Source: Maricaulis maris (GTDB taxonomy: Bacteria > Pseudomonadota > Alphaproteobacteria > Caulobacterales > Maricaulaceae). Taken from it: DNA of 64,000 bases. The stretch lies in the NCBI RefSeq assembly GCF_003634045.1, contig NZ_RBIM01000003.1:108626-172625 (forward strand), written 5' to 3'. Below, piece after piece: positions 53,991-62,040 of this stretch (position 1 is its first letter; the number at the start of each line of letters is the position of its first letter). The notes beneath the pieces were generated by a model that was given only the letters and a program-made list of their open reading frames with translations, was not told the DNA's origin and did not search any database. The position numbers and the translations under genes are program-made.

Positions 53991-56740
53991 AAGTAGAGGC
54001 CACCGGAGCTGGAGCCGGAGTTCAGTCGGTCGAGCCCGGCCTGATAATTTGCCAGCTGGGAATTGTAATAGGCCGGAACCGTGCCGCCCGTCTTGCCCGC
54101 CTGCGGGCCATTCAGCAAATCCTTGAGCGCCGGGTCCATGGTCAGGTCGCGATAGGCGCGCTGGATCTTGGACAGGGCGTCCTGGATCGCTTCCATCGCC
54201 TTTTCAGCCGAGTCCATTTCCTTCAGGGACATGGAGGTCGGAAGGTCCAGCGCAAACAGCGGCGGCGCGTCGGTCGTCTTGTCATCCTTGTCGAGCAGGG
54301 AGCCATTATTGACGATTGCGCCCGGAGAAATGCCAAGGGATTTGAGCAAATCGCGCCCTTCGCTGCCGGCAAACAGCTCGATCGTCGAGCCTTCCGCCGC
54401 CTTGATGCGAAGCATGTCGCCCTCGGTCGAGCGGCGCACATCGGCGGTGCCCTTGAGGACCAGCGTGGCGTTGATCTTGAAGGTCAGCGACCGCATCGTG
54501 TCATCGGCGTCAATGGTGATTTTCTTGCGGCGACCACCGTCCACCGAAATATAGAAGAAGTCGTCCTCGCGAGCCGAGCTGCGGTCGGTGACCACGCGGC
54601 TGTCTGAATAGGTCAGCGTCCCGGTCGGCAGGCCAAGCGCGTCGAGCACGCTGTCATCGGTGGTCGAGAGCGCAATACCCTTGGCATCGGCCAGGCCGCC
54701 GCGTCCGGAAATCTGGGTCGACCAGTCCAGCGCACCCGTGGTGCCGTCGAGCTGGGCGGCAAAGGCGTCGCGCTCACCATTGAGCGTATCGCCATTGATG
54801 CCGCCGAGCGTCTTGCCGGCGATATAGATTTTGCCGTTGTGGACCTGGATACCGGCCGCCGCGTCATCCTTGTCGGATCCGACAAAGGTCAGGAAGTCAG
54901 TGGTCGGCGTGCCGCCATCGGTCAGCTTCATCACGAAAGCGTCGCGCACGCCGCCGGCATGGGCCGAGACTGGTGCCGTCGGCGCGAAACTGCTGCCGGC
55001 CGCGCCGGTCACGTAAATCCCGCTGGCGTCAATCGCGAGACCACCGATACGGCCGTCAGCGAGATCGCCGAAATCCTGTTCCCAGATCGCGGCCGAGGTG
55101 TCGTCGGAGACGTCAAACTTGCGCAGGACGGCGCGGCCATCCTCCTCACTCGCGACCACCAGATTGCCGTCTTCCGCGATGGCAATCGCCGAGACGTTTT
55201 CCTCGCCGGTCGACCCGACGCGTCGGGTCCAAAGGGTCGTGCCACTGGCATCAATGGCGCGGATATAACCGTCCGTGCCGCCGCCTTCGTGGGCATCATC
55301 GCCAAAAGCGCTGGCCGACTTGCCGGCGACATAGACGGTGCCGTCATCGCCGATCGCGACAGTGCCGGCCTGGTCGTCCTTGGTGCCGCCGAAGCGCTGG
55401 TTCCATTGCTCGACGCCGCTGGCCGAATATTTCACGACAATACTGTCACTGCCGCCGATCTGGGTACTGTCACCGAGGCCGCCCTCGACCTTGCCGGCGA
55501 CAACGACATTGCCGCTGCTGTCTGTCGCGATCGACAGGCCCTGGGCACTTTCGGCCGCGCCGAGCACACGGCTCCAGACGCGATTGCCGGTGGAATCATA
55601 TTTGGCCAGCACCAGGTCCTGCTCGCCCTTGAGCGTCTGACCATCCGTCGAGGCCGTGGTGTGACCGACAACAAATATGCCGCCATCGTTCGAGGCGACT
55701 GTGGCGTGGATCTCGAGCGGATTGTCTTCCTGCTTGATCCGGGTCTCGCCTTCCTCGCCGCCGACCACAGCGACTTCGGTCTCATTGGGATCGGCGCTGA
55801 AACGGGTCGAGTAATCGGTCTGCGGGTCGCCGCTGGCCAGGTCGGTCAGCTTGACCACCTGTCCGCCGGCGCTGTCATTGATGCCCGATACGCCGGCAAA
55901 ATAGAGGGCCGGTTCGGCCGCCGAGGCCGAGAAGGACACGGTTTCCGTCGACACGCCGGCGATCAGGAAACCGTAATTATCGCCCGGCACCACACCGACA
56001 TCATTCTTCTCACCGATCTTGGTGCGTTCGAAGCGCGTGATGACACCGGCGGCTTCGAGCTGGGTGTTGATGTGGTCGGAGATGTTGTCGAGATTGCGCG
56101 TCGTCGCGCCCATGTCGGCCAGATCGATATTGATCGTCTGGGTGACGCCGCTCTTCTTCACCGAGATGGAGAACTGCACGTCACCGGTCAGGCTGGCGAC
56201 CTCGGCATCGAAATCACCCTTGTGGATCGTGTCGGTCTTGTATTGCGAGGTGCCGCGCGCAATCGCGACCTCGCTCTCCACCTTGGTCAGCTCCTCGCCC
56301 TTCAAAAGGGTCAGGCCCTCGAGATCCATGTCATCGAAGAAGCTGTCGAACTGGGCCAGGCCGGACTGGAAACTCTTGTCGAGGAAGTCGCGGCGGCTGT
56401 CGGTGGTGGTCTTTTCCTTGGCCTCTTCGGCCAGCGACGCCAAGCGCTTGAGGCCCTGATGCAGGGAGAACAGTTGCTTGTGGTCGTCGGGCGCATCGAG
56501 ACCGGAGAATTCGCGGTCGGGGTCGTTGAAGAAGACGCCATTGGCGAGAACCTTGCGGCTCATCTCCTCCAGCGTCATCAGGTTCGGCGACCCGACCTCC
56601 CACGGTGCCGGTGCCGTCGGGGCCTGGTTACGGCTGGATGCACCCGCCGACGACAAGGCCGTCGACGACGCCAACGAGGCGTTGATACGGGAATTGTACC
56701 ACCCCGTCAGAACGCTCATGTCCAACCCGATCACGCTCAC
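53987..56740 (-). CDS. FlaEY-like flagellar protein with beta-propeller between flagellin-IN-like segments
   Basis: The start chosen is GTG 56740 (AAGGA 8 nt upstream), giving 917 residues; ATG 56719 is an alternative. Residues 1-180 are helical and polar. An IN-like segment follows at ~185-285 (FSISVKKSGVTQTINIDLADMG...NISDHINTQLEAAG). About 345-705 is an SBBP-type beta-propeller of six repeats of 50-60 residues (DGTVYVAGKSAS, GKIYIAGKTLGG). A second IN-like segment lies at ~720-815 (KKITIDADDTMRSLTFKIN), then C-terminal helices ending NYQAGLDRLNSG. Size and context next to pse and flagellin genes recall Caulobacter FlaEY, a trans-acting factor for flagellin synthesis and assembly; homology is inferred. 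It likely acts at or in the filament. Confidence 0.7.
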   Translation of the reverse strand: MSVIGLDMSVLTGWYNSRINASLASSTALSSAGASSRNQAPTAPAPWEVGSPNLMTLEEMSRKVLANGVFFNDPDREFSGLDAPDDHKQLFSLHQGLKRLASLAEEAKEKTTTDSRRDFLDKSFQSGLAQFDSFFDDMDLEGLTLLKGEELTKVESEVAIARGTSQYKTDTIHKGDFDAEVASLTGDVQFSISVKKSGVTQTINIDLADMGATTRNLDNISDHINTQLEAAGVITRFERTKIGEKNDVGVVPGDNYGFLIAGVSTETVSFSASAAEPALYFAGVSGINDSAGGQVVKLTDLASGDPQTDYSTRFSADPNETEVAVVGGEEGETRIKQEDNPLEIHATVASNDGGIFVVGHTTASTDGQTLKGEQDLVLAKYDSTGNRVWSRVLGAAESAQGLSIATDSSGNVVVAGKVEGGLGDSTQIGGSDSIVVKYSASGVEQWNQRFGGTKDDQAGTVAIGDDGTVYVAGKSASAFGDDAHEGGGTDGYIRAIDASGTTLWTRRVGSTGEENVSAIAIAEDGNLVVASEEDGRAVLRKFDVSDDTSAAIWEQDFGDLADGRIGGLAIDASGIYVTGAAGSSFAPTAPVSAHAGGVRDAFVMKLTDGGTPTTDFLTFVGSDKDDAAAGIQVHNGKIYIAGKTLGGINGDTLNGERDAFAAQLDGTTGALDWSTQISGRGGLADAKGIALSTTDDSVLDALGLPTGTLTYSDSRVVTDRSSAREDDFFYISVDGGRRKKITIDADDTMRSLTFKINATLVLKGTADVRRSTEGDMLRIKAAEGSTIELFAGSEGRDLLKSLGISPGAIVNNGSLLDKDDKTTDAPPLFALDLPTSMSLKEMDSAEKAMEAIQDALSKIQRAYRDLTMDPALKDLLNGPQAGKTGGTVPAYYNSQLANYQAGLDRLNSGSSSGGLYF

Positions 56741-56967
56741 GGCGAGAATCCTTTTTTCCTGATTGCCGAGATTGGACGCAAAACACAAAGAAAGTGTTGC
56801 GAGACAAGGTAAACCGATTGCCGACAAGTCGATCCAATCAGCCTTTCCAGGCCCACTGCTCAGCCCGCGAAAAACCTGCTAGTCTGGGCCGCGTCGTAAC
56901 GGGCCTAACTGACCGTTAACCTTGGCGGCGCAGCGTCGGTCACTGGATACGAATCGCGAGGCCCAGC

Positions 56968-58041
56968 ATGTCGAACAAGACAGCGCCCGAAACGCCTTTC
57001 GAGGAAATGATGAACCAACGCTCCTTCCTCGATCCGCGCATGCCGCTCGACGGCAAAACCATTCTCGTCACCGGCGGGACGGGTTCGTTCGGCCGCAAGC
57101 TGACCGAGACGATCTGCGCTGAATACAAGCCGAAGAAGCTGATCATCTTTTCGCGAGACGAGCTGAAACAGTATGAAATGGCTCAGGATTTTTCGCCCAG
57201 CGATTATCCCTTCCTGCGTTATTTCATCGGTGATGTGCGCGATGAATCGCGTCTCGACCAGGCCATGCGCGATGTCGATATCGTCATTCACGCCGCCGCG
57301 CTGAAGCACGTCCCGATCGCCGAATACAATCCGTTCGAATGCATCAAGACCAATGTCATGGGTGCCGAGAATGTGGTGCGCGCCGCCATCAAGCGCGGCG
57401 TCAAACATGTCTGCGCCCTGTCGACCGACAAGGCCGCCAACCCGATCAATCTCTACGGCGCCTCGAAACTGGCAGCGGATAAAATATTCACGGCGGCCCA
57501 GCACATGGGCGGTGAAGGCGGACCGGTTTTCTCGGTCGTGCGCTATGGCAATGTCGTCGGATCGCGCGGTTCGGTCATTCCCTATTTCCGTCGCCTCATC
57601 GACAGTGGCGCCAAGGAGCTGCCGATCACCGACCCGCGCATGACGCGGTTCTGGATCACGCTCGAACAGGGCGTCAATTTCGTGCTGTCCAGCCTGTCCA
57701 TGGCGCGCGGCGGCGAGATCTTCGTGCCGAAAATCCCCTCCATGAGCACCGCCGACCTGGCCCGCACCATGGCGCCGCATCTGCCGCACAAGGTGATCGG
57801 CATCCGGCCCGGCGAAAAACTGCACGAGATCATGATCCCGGAAGATGATGCCCGCACGACGATCGAGCTGGATGACCGGTTTGCCATCCTGCCGGCACAC
57901 GGCGCCAAGGTGACGGCGCGCTACATGGCGTCCGGCGGACATCTCGTGCCGGATGGCTTCGCCTATGCCTCAAACACCAATCCGGAGCAGCTGACCGGTG
58001 CCGCCCTGCGCGCGCTGATCGGCATGGCGGCAGCGGCCTAA
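56968..58041 (+). CDS. pseB: UDP-N-acetylglucosamine 4,6-dehydratase (inverting), PseB
   Basis: PseB catalyses the first step to pseudaminic acid, dehydrating UDP-GlcNAc with C5 inversion. The 357-residue extended SDR has a Rossmann motif ILVTGGTGSFGRKL near residue 32, FSRDELKQYEMAQDF, the catalytic-site region HAAALKHVPIAEYNPFECIKTNV, the active STDKAANPINLYGASK and RYGNVVGSRGSVIP. About 27 extra N-terminal residues precede the usual start, so an internal start is possible. The Caulobacter equivalent is FlmA. It is convergent with pseC, overlapping 4 bp. Confidence 0.95.
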   Translation: MSNKTAPETPFEEMMNQRSFLDPRMPLDGKTILVTGGTGSFGRKLTETICAEYKPKKLIIFSRDELKQYEMAQDFSPSDYPFLRYFIGDVRDESRLDQAMRDVDIVIHAAALKHVPIAEYNPFECIKTNVMGAENVVRAAIKRGVKHVCALSTDKAANPINLYGASKLAADKIFTAAQHMGGEGGPVFSVVRYGNVVGSRGSVIPYFRRLIDSGAKELPITDPRMTRFWITLEQGVNFVLSSLSMARGGEIFVPKIPSMSTADLARTMAPHLPHKVIGIRPGEKLHEIMIPEDDARTTIELDDRFAILPAHGAKVTARYMASGGHLVPDGFAYASNTNPEQLTGAALRALIGMAAAA

Positions 58042-59204
58042 CCTCCCAGCACCTCTGCCAGCATCTCGACCACAAAACCCGGATCGTCATCACTCATCCC
58101 GACATAGAGCGGCAGTGACAGGGTGTGTTCGTAATAATGACGGGCGCCCGGCAGTTCCTGCTCACCATGGCGGGCCTTGTACCAGGGTTGGTCCGGCACC
58201 GGGATATAATGGACCTGGCTCCCGACACCGCGCGCGGCCAGCGCCGCCATCACATCAGCTCGCGAAACACCCGCCGCCTCGAACGTAATCCGCACCGGAT
58301 AAAGGTGCAGGCAAGGCTCGCAGTCAGCCGTGCGGGCCAGTGGCGACACTGGCAGCTTGGTCCCGGCCAGGGCCGCATCATAGGCTTGGGCCAGCGCGCC
58401 GCGCCGTGCGGTGAAGTCGCCGAGCCGTTTCAGCTGTGACAGGGCCAGGGCTGCCTGGATATCGCTGAGCCGGTAATTCCAGCCCAGCATCTGCATCTCA
58501 TGCCACCAAGGCTCACCGGCCCGGCGTTCATGACGCGACGGGTCGCGCTCGATGCCGTGACTGCGCAATACCCGCATCCGCCGCGCCAGTGCGGCATCAT
58601 GTGTCGTCACCATGCCGCCCTCGCCCGCGGCAATCGTCTTGACCGGGTGGAAGGAGAAGGTCGCGGCGCGCGAATGCGTGCAATTACCGACCGGCTGCCC
58701 CTGCCAGCGCGAGCCGACCGCGTGGCAGGCATCCTCGATGAGGACAGCCCCGGCTGCGGCGGCCCGTTCGGCCATCACATCAAGCGCCTCGCACTGGCCG
58801 GCCAGGTGAACCGGCAACACGGCGCGGGCCTTGCCGCCAGCGCGGCGGAGCGCATCGGCGAGTGTGTTCGGCGTCATCAGCCCGGTATCCGGATCGACAT
58901 CGGCGAACACGACCTCAGCGCCGCAATAGATGGCGGCATTGGCGGTCGCCATGAAGGTCACGGCCGGCACGATGCAGACATCGCCCGGCCCGACACCTTC
59001 GGCCGCCAGCGCGAGATGAAGCGCGGTCGTGCCGTTGGAGCAGGCGACCGCGTGAGCGGCGCCCACCGCGTCGCAGAAGGCCGCTTCGAGCGCATCAATG
59101 GTCGGGCCGGTGGTGAGCCAGTCACCACGCAGCACCTCGACGACAGCCTCGATATCGCTCTCGTCGATCGACTGGCGCCCATAGGGCAGGAAATGTTGGG
59201 CCAT
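58038..59204 (-). CDS. pseC: UDP-4-amino-4,6-dideoxy-N-acetyl-beta-L-altrosamine transaminase, PseC
   Basis: PseC is the PLP aminotransferase that acts on the PseB product. From ATG 59204 (GTGGAG upstream) it has 388 residues. DegT/DnrJ/EryC1 family features are ACSNGTTALHLALAAEGV, VPAVTFMATANAAIYCGA, VLIEDACHAVGS, and the PLP lysine in TFSFHPVKTIAAGEGGM. GWNYRLSDIQAALALSQL and PLYVGMSD complete the pattern. The Caulobacter counterpart is FlmB. It faces pseB tail to tail instead of following it, so the two have separate promoters. Confidence 0.94.
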   Translation of the reverse strand: MAQHFLPYGRQSIDESDIEAVVEVLRGDWLTTGPTIDALEAAFCDAVGAAHAVACSNGTTALHLALAAEGVGPGDVCIVPAVTFMATANAAIYCGAEVVFADVDPDTGLMTPNTLADALRRAGGKARAVLPVHLAGQCEALDVMAERAAAAGAVLIEDACHAVGSRWQGQPVGNCTHSRAATFSFHPVKTIAAGEGGMVTTHDAALARRMRVLRSHGIERDPSRHERRAGEPWWHEMQMLGWNYRLSDIQAALALSQLKRLGDFTARRGALAQAYDAALAGTKLPVSPLARTADCEPCLHLYPVRITFEAAGVSRADVMAALAARGVGSQVHYIPVPDQPWYKARHGEQELPGARHYYEHTLSLPLYVGMSDDDPGFVVEMLAEVLGG

Positions 59205-59289
59205 GCGGGACACTCCACGGGGCGGCGCCGGCCGGTCGGACGCTCACCGCAATCATGCCGGAAATGATGGATTGAGTCGCGCAAACGGA

Positions 59290-59315
59290 AACGGCCCCGG
59301 AAATCCGGGGCCGCG
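59290..59315 (-). terminator. Hairpin downstream of flagellin 1
   Basis: CGGCCCCGGA and TCCGGGGCCG form a 10-bp stem around a 2-nt centre. On the minus strand it is followed by TTTCCGTTT, a weak T-tract, about 28 bp beyond the flagellin stop. Confidence 0.7.
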
Positions 59316-59342
59316 CCGTGGTGGTGGAGGTCGGTGAGCGGT

Positions 59343-60176
59343 TTAACCGCCGAACAGGTTGAGGATGATCTGCGGCTGGCCGTTGGCGATCGACAGCGCC
59401 TGGACACCCAGTTGCTGCTTGACCTGCAAGGCCTGCAATTTCGCGCTTTCGACCGCGAGATCGGCATCGACGAGATCGCCGACACCGCGGGTCAGTGAGT
59501 CCATCAGCTTGCCGACGAAGTTGGAGTGGGCCTCCAGCTTCTTGGTATCGGAGCCGAGATTGGCGAGCGCCTGGTTGACGTTTTCCAGCGAGGTCTTGAT
59601 CGCGGTGACGGCGTTGGTGGCGAGCGTCACCGAGCCGAGGCTGGCAGTCGCAGCGATCGTCAGGATCGTGCCGCCAATGCTCATGTCCTGGGATTTCAGC
59701 GTGACCGAGCGGGCGGCGTCAGCATCGGCGAGGAACTCGATTCCGTTTGTGATCGAGCCGTCGAGGATATTGGCACCGTCGAATTCAGCGTTCTGGAGAA
59801 TGCCGCTGATCTGGTCGAGCAGGGCCTTGAAATCGGCGTCATAAGCCTGGCGCGAGAATGTATCGAGCGACGGGTCCATCGCAGCGGTCGCCTTTTCGCG
59901 CATCTGGACCAGCAGGTCGGAGATCGACTCGCCGGCGGCCAGGGCGACATCACCAATGGTCGACGCCCGGTCGAGCCCGCTTTGCACGGCTTCGAGGGCC
60001 CGGATGTCAGCGCGCATGCCCTGGGCAACGGCGTAGATCGCGGCATTGTCCTTGGCACCGGCAATCTTCAGGCCGGTATTGATGCGGTTCTGAACACCCA
60101 ACATGTCGTCATTGGTCTTGTTCAGGTTCTGCAGAGCGATCATCGCTCCGGTGTTGGTGTGGACGCTCATAGTCAT
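59343..60176 (-). CDS. Flagellin 1
   Basis: This is a short flagellin of 277 residues (D0/D1 only). The start MTMSVHTNTGAMIALQNLN at ATG 60176 is favoured by GGGAGA 7 nt upstream; ATG 60170 is also possible. The N-terminal NRINTGLKIAGAKDNAAIYAVAQGMRAD and C-terminal LQVKQQLGVQALSIANGQPQIILNLFGG are diagnostic. It differs clearly from flagellins 2 and 3, with an AAIYA instead of GGVYA variant and a distinct middle. A sigma-54 promoter lies about 60 bp upstream. Confidence 0.96.
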   Translation of the reverse strand: MTMSVHTNTGAMIALQNLNKTNDDMLGVQNRINTGLKIAGAKDNAAIYAVAQGMRADIRALEAVQSGLDRASTIGDVALAAGESISDLLVQMREKATAAMDPSLDTFSRQAYDADFKALLDQISGILQNAEFDGANILDGSITNGIEFLADADAARSVTLKSQDMSIGGTILTIAATASLGSVTLATNAVTAIKTSLENVNQALANLGSDTKKLEAHSNFVGKLMDSLTRGVGDLVDADLAVESAKLQALQVKQQLGVQALSIANGQPQIILNLFGG

Positions 60177-60232
60177 GCGACATTCTCCCGCGTTCTCAAT
60201 CACCGCCCTTCAGCGGCTGTTCGAGGGGATAT

Positions 60233-60249
60233 GCGCAAGTGGCGTGCCG
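60233..60249 (-). promoter_or_regulatory. Sigma-54 promoter of flagellin 1
   Basis: On the minus strand CGGCACG-CCAC-TTGCG has exact GG-N10-GC spacing (GG at 60248-60247, GC at 60236-60235). The predicted leader to ATG 60176 is about 47 nt. Confidence 0.85.
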
Positions 60250-60332
60250 TTTTGGCACGACCTGAATATCAACATTAAATCAAATGCTTGATAGTGAATT
60301 GTGGCGATGGGGCTGGATTGCATGACCACCGA

Positions 60333-60371
60333 TTGCCGGGACACATGTGCCCGGGGGGTCAAAATTTGCCG
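60333..60371. promoter_or_regulatory. TTGCCG half-sites upstream of flagellin 1
   Basis: TTGCCG occurs at 60333-60338 and 60366-60371, each followed by GG, about 85-125 bp upstream of the sigma-54 promoter. They match the half-site of the FlbD/ftr-like palindromes elsewhere in the window. Confidence 0.45.
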
Positions 60372-60398
60372 GGTCGGGGGCCGGGCATTCCAGGCGCT

Positions 60399-60764
60399 TC
60401 AGGCGCGCTGGTCGAGCAGGCCTGCGGTGCGTGTGCGCAGGTATTCCATCAGGTCTGCGTGTTTTTCGGGCGGCCAGCGACGGACCGTCTCGCCCGTATC
60501 CTGGTCGACCAGGAGATAGATATAATCGCCGGAGGCATTGTCCTGAAGGATTTTCAGGCGCGAATTGCTCAGCGTCTCGGCCGCCATGCGTTCGATATCG
60601 GCCGTCCGGTCCTGCGGGTGATCGACGATGGATGCGCTGCGGTCAGCCTGGTCAACAGGCTCGACCCGCCGCACGGCTTCGCGTGGGCGGTCGGAGGAGA
60701 TGTCCCTGTTCTCGGTGATGGGTGCCACTGGAACAGATCTCGGATTGAACCCCGTTTCTGCCAT
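60399..60764 (-). CDS. FlaG-like flagellar protein
   Basis: This 121-residue protein has a variable polar N-terminal half, then the FlaG core LKILQDNASGDYIYLLVDQDTGETVRRWPPEKHADLMEYLRTRTAGLLDQRA. The V-D-x-x-T-G-E-x-V-R-x-x-P-P-E pattern is typical. FlaG proteins influence filament length in other bacteria. It lies between flagellins 2 and 1 on the same strand, 99 bp after flagellin 2, with no sigma-54 site of its own seen, so it may be read through from flagellin 2. Confidence 0.82.
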   Translation of the reverse strand: MAETGFNPRSVPVAPITENRDISSDRPREAVRRVEPVDQADRSASIVDHPQDRTADIERMAAETLSNSRLKILQDNASGDYIYLLVDQDTGETVRRWPPEKHADLMEYLRTRTAGLLDQRA

Positions 60765-60827
60765 TGTCCTAATCGCTGACGCGGAGGCGTCAGCGCCTCA
60801 CTTGATCTTCGCGTCAACCCCGGAGGC

Positions 60828-60854
60828 GGGTAGCGGAGCCAGGCTCCGCTACCC
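60828..60854. repeat. Perfect 27-bp palindrome between flagellin 2 and the FlaG-like gene
   Basis: GGGTAGCGGAGCC and its exact complement flank a single A. It starts 10 bp beyond the flagellin 2 stop. There is no T-run on the minus strand, so it may stabilise the flagellin mRNA 3' end or attenuate read-through rather than act as an intrinsic terminator. Confidence 0.7.
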
Positions 60855-60863
60855 TATCCGTGA

Positions 60864-61688
60864 TTAACGGAAGTAACCCAGGATCGTGCTCGGAGCCGAG
60901 TTGGCGATCGACAGGGCCTGAACGCCAAGCTGCTGCTTGACCTGCAGGGACTGAAGACGCGCGCTCTCTTTGGCCAGATCCGCATCGACCAGGTTGCCGA
61001 TACCCTTTTCCAGGGTGTCAGACAGCTTGCCCACGAAACCCTTGTGGATCTCGAGCGACTTGGACGCGGTGCCGAGCTTGGCCAGCGATGCGTTCAGGTT
61101 GTCGAGCGAGGTTTCGATGGTGGTGACGAGCGTAGAAGCGTCACCTGCCGAAGCGAAGGAAGCCGCAGCAGCAACCGTCACGGTACCACCAGCCAGCGAG
61201 AAGTTCTGGTCGGAGATGGTGATGGTGTTGGTGCCGTCAGCATTGGCCAGGGCGGAGATCGAGGTCACCGAGCCATTGATCAGGTTTGTGCCGTTGAATT
61301 CAGCATTGCTGACAATGGTCGTGATCTGATCGCGCAGGGCCTTGAAGTCTTCGTTCAGGGCAGTGCGTGACGCCGTGTCGAGCGAAGAGTCAGAAGCGGC
61401 CAGGGCCTTTTCCTTCATCTCGACCAGGATGTCGCCGATTGCCTCACCGGCGGCCAGGGCCACATCGGTGGTCGAAGCAGCCAGGTCGAGCGAATTACCG
61501 ACAGCGGCATAGCCGTTGACGTCAGAACGCATCTTCTGGGCAATCGCGTAAACGCCGCCATTATCCTTGGCGGAAGCCACAGCCAGACCGGTGTTGATGC
61601 GGCTCTGGACTTGCTCCATGTCGCGGTTGGTCTGATTGAGGTTCTGCAGCGCAACCATGGCGCCGGCATTGGTGTTGATAGTAGCCAT
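60864..61688 (-). CDS. Flagellin 2
   Basis: This 274-residue flagellin has D0/D1 domains only. It begins MATINTNAGAMVALQNLNQ with GGAAAGGG 7 nt upstream of ATG 61688. It has SRINTGLAVASAKDNGGVYAIAQKMRSD at the N-terminus and LQVKQQLGVQALSIANSAPSTILGYFR at the C-terminus. It is very close to flagellin 3 in sequence and organisation. A sigma-54 promoter and a CGGCA-N5-TGCCG palindrome lie upstream. The predicted leader is about 62 nt. Confidence 0.97.
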   Translation of the reverse strand: MATINTNAGAMVALQNLNQTNRDMEQVQSRINTGLAVASAKDNGGVYAIAQKMRSDVNGYAAVGNSLDLAASTTDVALAAGEAIGDILVEMKEKALAASDSSLDTASRTALNEDFKALRDQITTIVSNAEFNGTNLINGSVTSISALANADGTNTITISDQNFSLAGGTVTVAAAASFASAGDASTLVTTIETSLDNLNASLAKLGTASKSLEIHKGFVGKLSDTLEKGIGNLVDADLAKESARLQSLQVKQQLGVQALSIANSAPSTILGYFR

Positions 61689-61701
61689 TTCTTGGCCCTT
61701 T

Positions 61702-61710
61702 CCATTCTGG
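61702..61710 (-). promoter_or_regulatory. Shared flagellin leader motif CCAGAATGG (flagellin 2 copy)
   Basis: In the predicted 5' leader, CCAGAATGGAAAGG precedes the start codon by about 14 nt and overlaps the ribosome-binding site. The flagellin 3 leader carries the same motif at 62880-62888 (CCAGAATGGAGAG). It is a candidate contact site for FlbT, known in Caulobacter to bind a flagellin leader; this is inference. Confidence 0.45.
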
Positions 61711-61759
61711 TGATCTACGGACGTTCTGCCCGCCGGGTCTTCTGACCCTCACCAAGGAA

Positions 61760-61777
61760 GAGCAAGCACGGTGCCAA
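61760..61777 (-). promoter_or_regulatory. Sigma-54 promoter of flagellin 2
   Basis: On the minus strand TTGGCACC-GTGC-TTGCTC has GG at 61775-61774 and GC at 61763-61762, exact N10 spacing and near-consensus -24 and -12 boxes. Confidence 0.9.
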
Positions 61778-61866
61778 TTGGTTGTTGACCGCAAGGGTTA
61801 ATTCCGAGTCGCGTGATTCGCCGGGATGTTTTTGCCGAGTCAAACTTTCCCGGGTAACCATTTGGT

Positions 61867-61924
61867 CGGCAATTATTGCCGGGCACAGGGCAGATTCCGC
61901 TAGGAAATTATTGCCGGTCGGCAA
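61867..61924. promoter_or_regulatory. FlbD/ftr-like palindromes upstream of flagellin 2
   Basis: CGGCA-ATTAT-TGCCG at 61867-61881 is a perfect palindrome. TTGCCG-GT-CGGCAA at 61911-61924 is a second, inverted arrangement. A further TTGCCG is at 61832-61837. They lie about 60-150 bp upstream of the sigma-54 promoter, the expected enhancer range. Confidence 0.6.
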
Positions 61925-61993
61925 GAATTTATGATTAATATCAGGTTAATGGGCAAATTTGGACATGACTGATCGCCAGCGCTGGCGAACCTG

Positions 61994-62030
61994 AAAAAAA
62001 TGACCGGGATCGCCATGAAGGCGATCCCGG
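61994..62030 (-). terminator. Rho-independent terminator of flagellin 3
   Basis: On the minus strand GGGATCGCC-ttcat-GGCGATCCC is followed by GGTCA and seven T residues, 13-47 bp past the flagellin 3 stop. Confidence 0.92.
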
Positions 62031-62040
62031 CCGGACGAAC

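Noticed and set aside
54839-56812. 657-codon plus-strand open frame opposite the FlaEY-like gene
   Set aside because: It is antisense to the propeller repeats. The minus-strand frame has repeat periodicity at protein level and a plausible start.
56740-56860. Sigma-54 promoter for the FlaEY-like gene
   Set aside because: TTGCCG half-sites occur at 56763 and 56818, but I found no GGCAC-type -24/-12 pair with correct spacing facing the gene.
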